A stretch of DNA of 64,000 nt from Chitinophaga polysaccharea (lineage in GTDB: Bacteria > Bacteroidota > Bacteroidia > Chitinophagales > Chitinophagaceae), in assembly GCF_007829335.1 (NCBI RefSeq), contig NZ_VIWO01000001.1, forward strand, positions 682,001 to 746,000, in the 5' to 3' direction. Below are positions 1 through 7,613 of this stretch, one piece after another; position 1 is the stretch's first letter, and every line of letters starts with the position of its first letter. The translations under genes and the position numbers were made by a program. Below the pieces are notes generated by a model. That model ran no database searches. It saw nothing but the letters and a program-made list of their open reading frames with translations, and was not told the origin of the DNA.

Positions 1-3
1 TCC

Positions 4-2325
4 TTAGGCTACCCTGTAATCATATAAATACCTTTGGAAATTGATAAATATCCTTCTTATGTCATCAGCATCGCCCAGTATATCTAGTGCATCATTAACA
101 GAATGATATTTTAACTGCAGTAGTGCAGGTAATTTTTCCTGATCGAGTTCCTCTACACCGATTTCAATGTACTTTGACAATACAAACTCGATGAACTCTC
201 TTTGCTCCGAACTTAATCCTTTCATAATTTCAGGCTTGGCATTGCTTACTCTTTCGTCACGTGTTATTGGTACTACAGCAAAAGAAATAAATTCCAAGAC
301 ATCAAATAAATCACTACGCTCTGCGTCTACTACTTTTTGTAGGTTCGTTAACTGATCACTGTCAAAACCAGCTTCTTCCAACCGCAGCAACAAAGCTTTT
401 CGTGTAGTAGGATTAGACCAAATATTTCTTAATTCGGCCTCACTATTAAACACATCAGGAAACTTACCAAACAGCCTGTCTAAAAATTCCTGCATAGATA
501 TAGGCTTGCCATCTGCGTCAAAAAAAGCCGTTTCAATAGTATGGGTTATTTCCTGTTCTTTACCGTCGCCCAGCTTTATTTTAATAATCTTCTTTTTAGG
601 AAAATGTTCACCGTCACTACTTCCATAATCACCAGATGGCTCTTCAACAACTGTAGGTCCGTTGAATGGCTCAGGGTCCGCCGGAACTGGCTCTTCTGGC
701 TCGCCGTCCCATTCGGAATCTTTAAAATGCTCATATGCTTTTACAAAGTCGTATATGGTAAAGTAATCCTTACCTTCGAAAACACGCGTTCCACGTCCTA
801 CTATTTGTTTAAATTCTATTATATCTTTCACGGGACGCAACAAAACTATATTACGAACATTCTTGGCATCCACGCCTGTTGATAGTTTATAAGATGTTGT
901 AAGAATCGTTGGAATGCTTTTTTCGTTATCCTGAAATTCTCGTAAATATTGTTCTCCCAGTTCGCCATCATTTGCAGTAACACGAACACAATAATTAGGT
1001 TCTGTGCTTTTCTTTAACTGATTAATAAATATTCTGATAAGATTGGCATGTTTTTGTGTCCTACAAAACACTATGGTTTTCTCGGTCTGGTCTATTTCAT
1101 TCATGAATATCCTAACGCGCTCTTTCTCACGTTCGTACATCTCAATGGTCAGGTTAAAATCCTTTTCCGTATATGTTTTCTTCGGATCAAATACTTCTTC
1201 GCCTTCTACTATTTCATCTTCACTGTCGAATGTATATTCATCCAATGATGTAGTTATTTTACGTACTTTATAAGGGGTCAGGAAACCATCATTGATCCCT
1301 TCTTTCAAAGAGTAGATATATACTGGCTTGCCGAAGTATTTATAAGTGTCGGTATTTTCCCTACGCTTGGGTGTAGCTGTGAGCCCTAATTGTACTGCAG
1401 GCGAAAAATATTCCAATATGCCACGCCATGTACTCTCGTCATTAGCGCCACCACGATGGCACTCATCTATGATAATAAGGTCAAAATAATCTGGTGGATA
1501 TTGCCCGAAATACGGAGTATCGTTAGGGCCACTCATAAAGGTTTGAAATATTGTAAAAAAGATGCTGCCGTTTACGGGTACTTTACCACTTTTCTTTATC
1601 TCTCTGGGCTTGATGCGTACCAGCGCATCTTCTGGGAATGCAGAAAAAGCATTGAATGCCTGATTGGCCAAAATATTCCTGTCGGCAAGGAACAAAATCC
1701 GCGGTCTTCGTGTGCCGTCAAACTTTAAGTTCCAGCGGGCATGAAACAATTTCCAGGCTATCTGAAATGCAATAAATGTTTTACCTGTACCGGTGGCCAA
1801 TGTTAATAATATCCGGGACTGCTTGTTAGCAATGGCATCTATTACACGTTCTACTGCTGTTTCCTGGTAAAAGTGGGGTGTTTTCGTCCTCGTATCGTAT
1901 GGCTCTTCACTTAGTTCCTCCTGCCATTTATTTTCCTGCGGAAAGGTTTTATCCCATAGTTCATCCGGCGTCAGGAAATCCGTTACCCAATCTTCCTTAC
2001 CGCTTTCCATGCATACCTGATATATCTCTTTGCCGTTTGCAGCGTAGGCTGTTTCCAGTTGCAGTTTTATTGCATAGTCTTTCGCCTGACCTACACCCTC
2101 GCCTACATGTTGTTCATCACTTTTTGCCTCTATTACTGCCAGCTTGCGACCTTTATAGGCCAACACATAGTCTGCTTTTAGTGGTGCTTTCCGCCGCTGA
2201 CCAGGCATTATCTTACCGGGTGTTATTGGGTGCTCCCGGTGTACTTTCACCTCACCGCCTGTTACCCAGCCATTGCTGGCGAGCTTGGGGTCTATTAGCT
2301 CAGCTCTTGTTTCGGCTTCATTCAT
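4..2325 (-). CDS. hsdR: Type I restriction enzyme, R (endonuclease/translocase) subunit
   Basis: Motor and nuclease subunit of a type I restriction-modification complex; it translocates and cuts unmethylated foreign DNA with ATP. The 773-residue protein starts with a PD-(D/E)xK-type nuclease domain (D52, then E66-A-K68) typical of the EcoAI/EcoEI branch. The SF2 helicase core follows: Walker A ATGTGKT at 177-183, DECH at 287-290, LTATPKR near 315 and QIVGRGTR near 505. The last ~200 residues match the position of the EcoEI R C-terminal domain. The gene is complete, with its stop at the window's left edge. Its ATG overlaps the hsdS stop by 4 bases (ATGA), so it is the last gene of a translationally coupled hsdM-hsdS-hsdR operon. 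The family call is secure; DNA specificity cannot be read. Confidence 0.96.
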   Translation of the reverse strand: MNEAETRAELIDPKLASNGWVTGGEVKVHREHPITPGKIMPGQRRKAPLKADYVLAYKGRKLAVIEAKSDEQHVGEGVGQAKDYAIKLQLETAYAANGKEIYQVCMESGKEDWVTDFLTPDELWDKTFPQENKWQEELSEEPYDTRTKTPHFYQETAVERVIDAIANKQSRILLTLATGTGKTFIAFQIAWKLFHARWNLKFDGTRRPRILFLADRNILANQAFNAFSAFPEDALVRIKPREIKKSGKVPVNGSIFFTIFQTFMSGPNDTPYFGQYPPDYFDLIIIDECHRGGANDESTWRGILEYFSPAVQLGLTATPKRRENTDTYKYFGKPVYIYSLKEGINDGFLTPYKVRKITTSLDEYTFDSEDEIVEGEEVFDPKKTYTEKDFNLTIEMYEREKERVRIFMNEIDQTEKTIVFCRTQKHANLIRIFINQLKKSTEPNYCVRVTANDGELGEQYLREFQDNEKSIPTILTTSYKLSTGVDAKNVRNIVLLRPVKDIIEFKQIVGRGTRVFEGKDYFTIYDFVKAYEHFKDSEWDGEPEEPVPADPEPFNGPTVVEEPSGDYGSSDGEHFPKKKIIKIKLGDGKEQEITHTIETAFFDADGKPISMQEFLDRLFGKFPDVFNSEAELRNIWSNPTTRKALLLRLEEAGFDSDQLTNLQKVVDAERSDLFDVLEFISFAVVPITRDERVSNAKPEIMKGLSSEQREFIEFVLSKYIEIGVEELDQEKLPALLQLKYHSVNDALDILGDADDIRRIFINFQRYLYDYRVA

Positions 2326-3554
2326 ACCTGTTCGTGTATGGGTTTATGAGTAAGCTCTCCGCTGAAAGCTTTTTGAAGGATGCTTTTTTTGAGTTCTTCC
2401 AGGTCGGCTATTTTTCTTCCATATACTAAATCTAACCTGTGTGTTTGAGTACTACCAATGTCAAATTTCTGCACAAATCTCTTTTGTTGCAATAAAGGCG
2501 GATATAACACTCTGATTTTTCTTAAATCGCCAATGTTTATTTGCATAAGAGCAGCCCCATAAGTCTTCTTCCTAATCTGCTTTTGAATATAATTTGATTT
2601 CAACAGATAGTAACCAAAGGATTGATCTAGGATTTTGCTATTAAAGTTAATAGGCACGATTCCTCTCGTAACGTTTGCTCCTTTTAACTCTGTTGATGCA
2701 ATTGAAATAGTGCCAGTTGTTCCACGAACACACATTAGAATGTCGCCACCTTTTAATGTGGTCCTTGAATAACTATCTGCACGTTCAGGATTAACAAGCT
2801 TGAGGCCCTCTTTGAATATTATTTTAGAATTCAAATCTGTTGGCCTAACAATAGGTAAACCATTTTCAAATTCGTCTCCAGGCTGTACTATACCATAAGA
2901 AAGGGTACAATCAGTTGAAACAATATTTTCTAATGTGGTCTCTTCCCAACCCTCTCCCTTGTTTTCAAACACTTCATTCAAATAACTTTCAAAGAGTTCA
3001 TTAGCATTTCTCAGATTTTGCGCCACATTAGCTTTTGCTCGGTCTATAGCAGCAAAAGCCTTATCTAAAATGGCTACTATTTGTTTTTGTTCCTCCAAAG
3101 ATTTAGGGAAGGGGATGACTACCTCTCTAATTTCTTCTAAATGAAGGTTAGGTACACCAATACCTTTTAATCGTCTGTCGAATTGTCTTTTAGCAAGTGG
3201 AGAATTGAGAAAGTATAGCATAAAATGCGGCATAATCTCTTCCAACACTCTGATGTGAGCCAAACTTACATAAATATCAAAAACTTCATTCCTATCTACA
3301 ATCGCAGCAACACCTGTAGTACCATTTTTAGCTAACAAGATATCATTCATCTTAGGAGCAACACGTCTATGCATTTCCAAATGTTGCTTTTCATCTATAT
3401 ATTTTACATTTTCCCAATCTATTTTTCCGCTTGTAACATTTTTAGACGACAGAAATATTATTCCTTTATCAAAATATTTGGGAGTTTGGTGAGTGCCGTC
3501 TGTTATTTTCTCACATACTTCTTTTAGCTTTTTTGTTTCCCATCCTTTCTTCAT
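2322..3554 (-). CDS. hsdS: Type I restriction-modification specificity subunit
   Basis: DNA-recognition subunit shared by the methylase (M2S) and the restriction complex (R2M2S). The 410 residues show the classic two-half layout: target recognition domain 1 (about 1-150), a central conserved helical repeat (LEEQKQIVAILDKAFAAID), target recognition domain 2 (about 200-350), and a distal repeat (LLQQKRFVQKFD ... ELKKSILQKAFSGEL). The two recognition halves look unrelated, as expected for a bipartite asymmetric target. Its start overlaps the hsdM stop and its stop overlaps the hsdR start, each by 4 bases. The gene is visibly more AT-rich than the downstream chromosome, which is common for exchangeable hsdS genes. 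The recognition sequence is unknown. Confidence 0.95.
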   Translation of the reverse strand: MKKGWETKKLKEVCEKITDGTHQTPKYFDKGIIFLSSKNVTSGKIDWENVKYIDEKQHLEMHRRVAPKMNDILLAKNGTTGVAAIVDRNEVFDIYVSLAHIRVLEEIMPHFMLYFLNSPLAKRQFDRRLKGIGVPNLHLEEIREVVIPFPKSLEEQKQIVAILDKAFAAIDRAKANVAQNLRNANELFESYLNEVFENKGEGWEETTLENIVSTDCTLSYGIVQPGDEFENGLPIVRPTDLNSKIIFKEGLKLVNPERADSYSRTTLKGGDILMCVRGTTGTISIASTELKGANVTRGIVPINFNSKILDQSFGYYLLKSNYIQKQIRKKTYGAALMQINIGDLRKIRVLYPPLLQQKRFVQKFDIGSTQTHRLDLVYGRKIADLEELKKSILQKAFSGELTHKPIHEQV

Positions 3555-5002
3555 ATCAATCCATCTATTTGATCCAATAAGTCATTTGTCTCTGCATCCA
3601 GTTCGCGCATTTCTTTTAATATTTGCTTAGGGCTGCGCAGGATATTTTCCTCTTTTTTATGGGGGTTATTCACGCTGAGATCGCACGTGTCAATGTCGAT
3701 ATCTACCATCTTCACGGTCCAACTGTATTCACTATCTGCCTTTGTCTTTTGCAGTTTTAAGAAATTCTCCAGATCTTTTTCATTCAGTGCATTGGTCTTA
3801 CCTAGGTTACGGCTTCGATTAAACTGATAATACCAGATTTTACGTGTTGCTGTTCCTTTATCAAAAAATAACACCACGGTTTTCACACCTGCACCGGTGA
3901 ATGTACCACCGGGCATATCCAGTATGGTATGCAGGTTGCAACTCTCCAATAGTAACTTACGCAGCTGTATACTGGCTTTATCGGTATTACTGAGAAACGT
4001 GTTTTTTATCACTACACCAGCCCTGCCGTTGGCCTTCAGTATTTTTATAAAATGCTGCATGAACAGATAAGCGGTCTCGCTGCTGCGTATCGTAAAGTTT
4101 TCCTGAACCTCAGCACGCTCTTTACCGCCAAATGGAGGGTTGGCCAGCACTACATTGTATCGGTCTTTATCGCTTATGTCATTTATGTTTTCGCTCAGCG
4201 TATTGGTGTGTATAATATTGGGGGCTTCGATGCCGTGCAATATCATGTTCATTACCCCTATTATATAAGCCAGTGATTTCTTTTCATTGCCGTAAAAAGT
4301 TTTCTTTTGTAAGGTTTCCATATCTCTGGTGCTCAACTTCCCCTGCTTCAGGTACTCAAACGCCTCTACAAGAAAGCCCGCACTGCCCGCTGCCCCGTCA
4401 TAAATGGTTTCACCGATCTTTGGAGCCACTACTTTTATAATAGTTTTAATAAGTGGGCGCGGCGTGTAGTACTCGCCACCGTTACGCCCCGCATTGCCCA
4501 TGTTCTTGATCTTGTCTTCGTACAAGCTACTCATTTCATGCTTTTCGGCATGTGTACGAAAACGAAGTTCGTCAACACGGTTTACCACCTCGCGAAGGTT
4601 GTAACCGCTTTGTACCTTATTCTTCAGCTCATGAAATATCTCACCTATTTTGTACTCTATAGTATCAGGATGTTCTGCTGTTGTACGAAACTTACGCAGG
4701 TAAGGAAACAATTTGCCATCCACAAAGTCCTTTAGGTCATCGCCAGTCAGTGCTTTGTGATTATCCAGTTTACCCTCTTTCGTTTTAGGGCATGCCCATA
4801 CATTCCATTTGTATTTGTCTGAAATTATTGGTGCGTATGTTTTGCCAGATAATCTTGCCTCAGCTTCTTTTGATCTTTCTAAATCATCAAGGTATTTGAG
4901 AAACAATATCCAGGAAGTCTGCTCTACGTAATCCAGCTCACTGCTGCATCCGGCATCTTTCCACAGATGGTCGTCAATGTTTTTAAAAGTTTGTTCGAAC
5001 AT
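3551..5002 (-). CDS. hsdM: Type I restriction-modification DNA methyltransferase subunit (N6-adenine)
   Basis: Methylates adenine in the host copy of the target using S-adenosylmethionine, protecting it from HsdR. The 483-residue protein has the helical HsdM N-terminal domain (about 1-140), the GEYYTPR signature at 176-182, SAM-binding motif I DGAAGSAGF at 202-210 and the catalytic NPPF at 288-291. Length is normal for the family. It is the first gene of the operon, so the host can be methylated before HsdR appears. The start is the ATG at 5002; 689 bases without a supported gene lie upstream, including a small inverted repeat that might serve as an operator. Confidence 0.96.
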   Translation of the reverse strand: MFEQTFKNIDDHLWKDAGCSSELDYVEQTSWILFLKYLDDLERSKEAEARLSGKTYAPIISDKYKWNVWACPKTKEGKLDNHKALTGDDLKDFVDGKLFPYLRKFRTTAEHPDTIEYKIGEIFHELKNKVQSGYNLREVVNRVDELRFRTHAEKHEMSSLYEDKIKNMGNAGRNGGEYYTPRPLIKTIIKVVAPKIGETIYDGAAGSAGFLVEAFEYLKQGKLSTRDMETLQKKTFYGNEKKSLAYIIGVMNMILHGIEAPNIIHTNTLSENINDISDKDRYNVVLANPPFGGKERAEVQENFTIRSSETAYLFMQHFIKILKANGRAGVVIKNTFLSNTDKASIQLRKLLLESCNLHTILDMPGGTFTGAGVKTVVLFFDKGTATRKIWYYQFNRSRNLGKTNALNEKDLENFLKLQKTKADSEYSWTVKMVDIDIDTCDLSVNNPHKKEENILRSPKQILKEMRELDAETNDLLDQIDGLI

Positions 5003-5104
5003 AAATTTGAAATGGCATGTAAGTTATATAAAGTGCCGCCAAAAGACATTATAAACAAAGGGAGAACTCCATTATCTCCAATTGTTTATCTAAGATATTT
5101 AGTT

Positions 5105-5125
5105 TAATTGGATTTTAACCAATTA
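5105..5125. repeat. Inverted repeat upstream of hsdM
   Basis: TAATTGG and CCAATTA form a 7-bp inverted repeat around a 7-base AT spacer, about 100 bases upstream of the hsdM start. Position and symmetry would suit a repressor site controlling the restriction-modification operon, but no controller gene is adjacent and short AT-rich palindromes arise by chance. Confidence 0.25.
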
Positions 5126-5234
5126 TAATTGAAGATGAATCGTTTGCTAACAAGCCTCGCCGCACAGAAATAACATTTAGACTATGTACTTTGGTTCATT
5201 TTCAAAAAATAGCAAAATTTGCTCAAATTCCCTA

Positions 5235-5270
5235 CAAAAAAATCGCCCCCCAGCTCCTTTCCACTAAGAA
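5235..5270 (+). repeat. Left copy of a degenerate direct repeat flanking the protease/membrane-protein cassette
   Basis: The segment contains CAAAAAAATCG, a run of C, then GCTCCTTTCCAC (5253-5264) followed by an A-rich stretch. A similar order (CAAAAAATTCG ... CCCC, GCTCCTTTCCAC at 7401-7412, A-rich) occurs about 2.1 kb to the right in the same orientation. The 12-base core is identical and the surroundings are similar but gapped. The pair could be an old insertion scar or a shared promoter or terminator element. Confidence 0.35.
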
Positions 5271-5691
5271 AGCTTCACAGAAATGTGAGGATTTTTTGCC
5301 CATAAGTGCCTACGTCGAAATCATTATCCGAAAATTTTTTATCTATAACAGCTCCCAAATACATGTTACCAGAGGTGTCCCAAATAAAATAAATCTGTAT
5401 TGATAAAATCTTTTCCAAAAAAACACTTAATTAATAACATGTTTTAAATGGTGCCCACCATATGCTTTTTTAAATAGTTGCTGAACCAATCATAGGGTAA
5501 GCTAATCTTTTTGTTTCCCCTTTAATATCATTTAACTTATCTTGGACAAAAGTAAATAGTATCAGCAGACACGAATTGTGGATTAGTCTGACATCCCAAT
5601 ATGGCAAAAGCAGGGAAAAGACAAATTCTGTTTTCTCTTCTTGGATTATTATACTTATTTTAGGTAACAGGCATTAACCTATAGCTATCGT

Positions 5692-6192
5692 ATGAGTATA
5701 GACAATAAAATCTGGTTAGATTTAGTCCATGCAAAAAAGGGGGATGAGTACTTGGTACTATACTTATGCAGGCAACGGGATATAAGAAAGTACTTTAAGA
5801 TTGTAACAATAGTATTTTCGGCAGGAGGTGCTATGGGATGGGCAATATGGAAGCCTATAGCTGGATTTGCATGTGCTGTAATTGCTTTGGTTCAATTACT
5901 TGGCAGTATCGAAAGTTTTTTGATTCATAACGAAGATCAACTGGAAAGTTTATCAAAACTCAGGCTACTTTATTATGATCGAGCCAATAGACTTGAAGAA
6001 TTGTGGCACGATTTGGTTAAAAATAAAGTAACGGATGAAGAAGCAAGTACCGTCTTCTTTGAATTGCGTAAATCTGCAAAAGAGATAGAAGATTTAGATA
6101 ATAAACTTAATATCAAAAAGGTGAAGAAGCTCGATGCAGAGGCGCAATATAAGACTAAAGTATATTTAGACACCTATCACTTTTCAAATTAA
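5692..6192 (+). CDS. Two-transmembrane SLATT-like membrane protein (putative effector)
   Basis: The 166-residue protein has a short amphipathic N-terminus, two hydrophobic segments (about 37-53 and 56-75) separated by a tight turn at W50-P55, then a long charged helical tail (80-155). No signal peptide is evident. This layout matches SLATT-type two-TM proteins, which are predicted membrane effectors of bacterial conflict systems often encoded beside sensor or protease genes; assignment rests on architecture, not an alignment. A 53-codon proline-rich frame begins 4 bases after its stop and a CHAT-like protease gene converges from the right. I infer membrane damage as its output. A plain small membrane protein of unrelated function is the alternative. 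Confidence 0.6.
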   Translation: MSIDNKIWLDLVHAKKGDEYLVLYLCRQRDIRKYFKIVTIVFSAGGAMGWAIWKPIAGFACAVIALVQLLGSIESFLIHNEDQLESLSKLRLLYYDRANRLEELWHDLVKNKVTDEEASTVFFELRKSAKEIEDLDNKLNIKKVKKLDAEAQYKTKVYLDTYHFSN

Positions 6193-6196
6193 AAAT

Positions 6197-6358
6197 ATGA
6201 GCGAAGAAAAAAAAGTTCCGCAACCTTCTCCTCAATCACAGCCCGAACCGAGACCTCAACCTACTTATATCCCCAGTCCTGAGCCTGAAAGGTTTGAGAA
6301 AGGTCAAGTTCCCAAATATGACAATCCCCCTCAGCCTCCTCCCCGTGAAAAGAGATAG
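6197..6358 (+). CDS. Small proline-rich protein (53 aa)
   Basis: An ATG at 6197 opens a 53-codon frame ending at TAG 6356-6358, starting only 4 bases after the stop of the two-TM gene, which implies one transcript. Sixteen of 53 residues are proline, with repeated P-x-P pairs (QPSPQSQPEPRPQP) and charged ends (SEEKK, PPREKR); there is no hydrophobic segment. It is probably disordered. The convergent protease also carries a proline-rich tail. A linker, ligand or cleavage substrate for the neighbours is possible. No family is recognised; the tight coupling and biased composition are the reasons to believe it is real. Confidence 0.6.
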   Translation: MSEEKKVPQPSPQSQPEPRPQPTYIPSPEPERFEKGQVPKYDNPPQPPPREKR

Positions 6359-6448
6359 GTAAAATCATCGCTTAATGGTGTGAATGAAAACTAATTGTCA
6401 TTATTCTAAATGACAAATCAAACTCTTATTGACAGGCCAGAAAAGAAC

Positions 6449-7171
6449 TTAATTCGTTTGGTTTTGTGGACCTGGAGCTGATGTAACAGTTGGCGGACCT
6501 AGTGGAACTACGTGAATCACAGGTATCGCTTGCTGGTTTTGAAATTTAGTTTGTGCTTCCTCAATTTCCTCCCGATATTCATCTCCAAAGGTAGATTTAA
6601 AATATATAAAAGCCATTTCTCCTTCCGTTTCAATGCGATCAAAGCATACAAACCTAATATCTGTACCTAATTCTATCTTCTTGCAGGCAGTAACTGGGTC
6701 AAGCCTACGGTGCTCAATATTAAATAAAAGTAGGTTAAACCCTATGAGCATTTCGTTTGGGCATAGGTTCTGCCTCGGCCCAACAACATAACTCAGCGAG
6801 GGGCAAATATGGAAAAGTAAATACGCAATCTGATTAAGCCCTCCGCGGCAGCAGGAAAGCATTACTACGCAATCATCCCCCATGCATCCTGTTTCACACA
6901 ATAACACCCCAAATTTGTACCAGGTGAAATTTATTGATTCCGAGGAGTTTGAAAACCCATCAGTATTGCCGTGAGAACTTAGGTATATGTAATCGTATAT
7001 AACGCCATTCTCAAGAATTCTTTCTAGGTCTGAATTATCCTTCGGGCAAACACAAGTAACTTCAATATTGTATAGCTCCGCGTGGTTTTTAATATTGTCA
7101 CACTCCTGATCCTCACCCGGAATTCCACAAGCCTTGATTATCATCAACTTACGAGAGTTCATGTGATTCAA
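6449..7171 (-). CDS. Minimal CHAT/caspase-like cysteine protease (clan CD)
   Basis: The 240-residue protein has the hallmarks of a clan CD peptidase. A hydrophobic strand ends in the catalytic histidine (YIYLSSHGN, H67). A second strand ends in the nucleophile motif VVMLSCCRGG; C107 aligns best with the caspase/CHAT cysteine and C108 is an unusual second cysteine. Downstream, YVVGPRQNL followed by helices up to CKKIEL resembles the CHAT layout after the cysteine. No TPR, sensor or signal peptide is attached. The C-terminus (216-236) is proline-rich, like the small protein at 6197. It converges on the two-TM gene pair with a 90-base gap. I infer a regulatory or suicide protease in a defence module; targets are unknown. 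ATG 7162 is an alternative start. Confidence 0.72.
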   Translation of the reverse strand: MNHMNSRKLMIIKACGIPGEDQECDNIKNHAELYNIEVTCVCPKDNSDLERILENGVIYDYIYLSSHGNTDGFSNSSESINFTWYKFGVLLCETGCMGDDCVVMLSCCRGGLNQIAYLLFHICPSLSYVVGPRQNLCPNEMLIGFNLLLFNIEHRRLDPVTACKKIELGTDIRFVCFDRIETEGEMAFIYFKSTFGDEYREEIEEAQTKFQNQQAIPVIHVVPLGPPTVTSAPGPQNQTN

Positions 7172-7232
7172 TTTAAAGTCTCTAAAGATATTGGTTTTTC
7201 AGATAGTATTTAAGATATACCCAGCTTTCTAA

Positions 7233-7334
7233 ACCCTGCCTCCCGAAAATTTCAGCCGGATTGTTCATGACTACGGTAATGAGCAGAAAGGGTTCATTAC
7301 GTGGAAAAACATGCTGGAAAAGCGACTGGTATAG
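7233..7334 (+). pseudogene. Possible C-terminal remnant of a lost gene
   Basis: After an in-frame TAA at 7230, 33 codons with protein-like composition (including FSRIVHDYGNEQKGFITW) run to a TAG at 7332-7334. There is no start codon near the beginning, and a rho-independent terminator in the same direction follows 80 bases later. This is what the 3' end of a truncated gene would look like. I do not recognise the family, and a chance frame cannot be excluded. Confidence 0.3.
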
Positions 7335-7389
7335 TAAAAATCAGCCATTCAAAGCATCGTTTAGTCTTTTAAAATCCTCCAAAAAATTC

Positions 7390-7420
7390 GACATCTCCCC
7401 GCTCCTTTCCACAGAAACGG
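7390..7420 (+). repeat. Right copy of the degenerate direct repeat
   Basis: CCCC followed by GCTCCTTTCCAC (7401-7412) and an A-rich stretch, preceded by CAAAAAATTCG, repeats the arrangement seen at 5235-5270 in the same orientation. It overlaps the left arm of the terminator at 7415. Confidence 0.35.
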
Positions 7421-7456
7421 GAACATTACTGTAAAAGGTTTTGTTCCCGTTTTTTA
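7415..7456 (+). terminator. Rho-independent terminator without an upstream gene
   Basis: AAACGGGAACA (7415-7425) pairs with TGTTCCCGTTT (7442-7452) and is followed by a T run (TTTTATTT). It reads in the plus direction. The only plus-strand coding signal just upstream is the remnant ending at 7334. Confidence 0.65.
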
Positions 7457-7613
7457 TTTCCCCTAAAAGCCGGAGCAGGCCTGTCATTTGACGGAATACT
7501 TCATTCACACGCGGGACTCGACACTAGTCGTTTTTTTGTTATATAATATTCCCTCGGGAAAAATCAAAAATTGCAGTTGTAGCATGGCGTTTTTTATGAG
7601 TTAGTTTACATCG

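Larger units (their letters stand above)
5003..5691. other. AT-rich intergenic region between hsdM and the SLATT-like gene
   Basis: This 689-base stretch separates divergently oriented genes, so it should hold the hsdM promoter (minus strand) and the promoter of the two-TM protein (plus strand). A short inverted repeat lies near hsdM and a degenerate copy of the sequence found again near 7.4 kb lies at 5235-5270. A minus-strand -7-like element (TACTTTTG, 5547-5554) lacks a matching -33. A 70-codon open frame at 5191-5403 has no recognisable composition or start signal and I do not accept it as a gene. Confidence 0.5.
7172..7613. other. Intergenic region with gene debris and an ownerless terminator
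   Basis: These 442 bases hold a 33-codon remnant-like frame (7233-7334), the right copy of the flanking direct repeat (around 7390-7420) and a strong plus-strand terminator (7415-7456) although no intact plus-strand gene lies in front of it. The arrangement suggests a deletion or insertion boundary. The promoter of the protease must lie at the left end. Confidence 0.45.

Noticed and set aside
5191-5403. 70-codon plus-strand frame upstream of the SLATT-like gene
   Set aside because: Low-complexity, no family resemblance, no start signal, and it overlaps the degenerate repeat; likely chance in AT-rich DNA.
6262-6358. Proline-rich segment as a mere 3' untranslated region
   Set aside because: The ATG 4 bases after the upstream stop, uninterrupted 53 codons and strong residue bias favour coding, so I kept it as a gene with moderate confidence.
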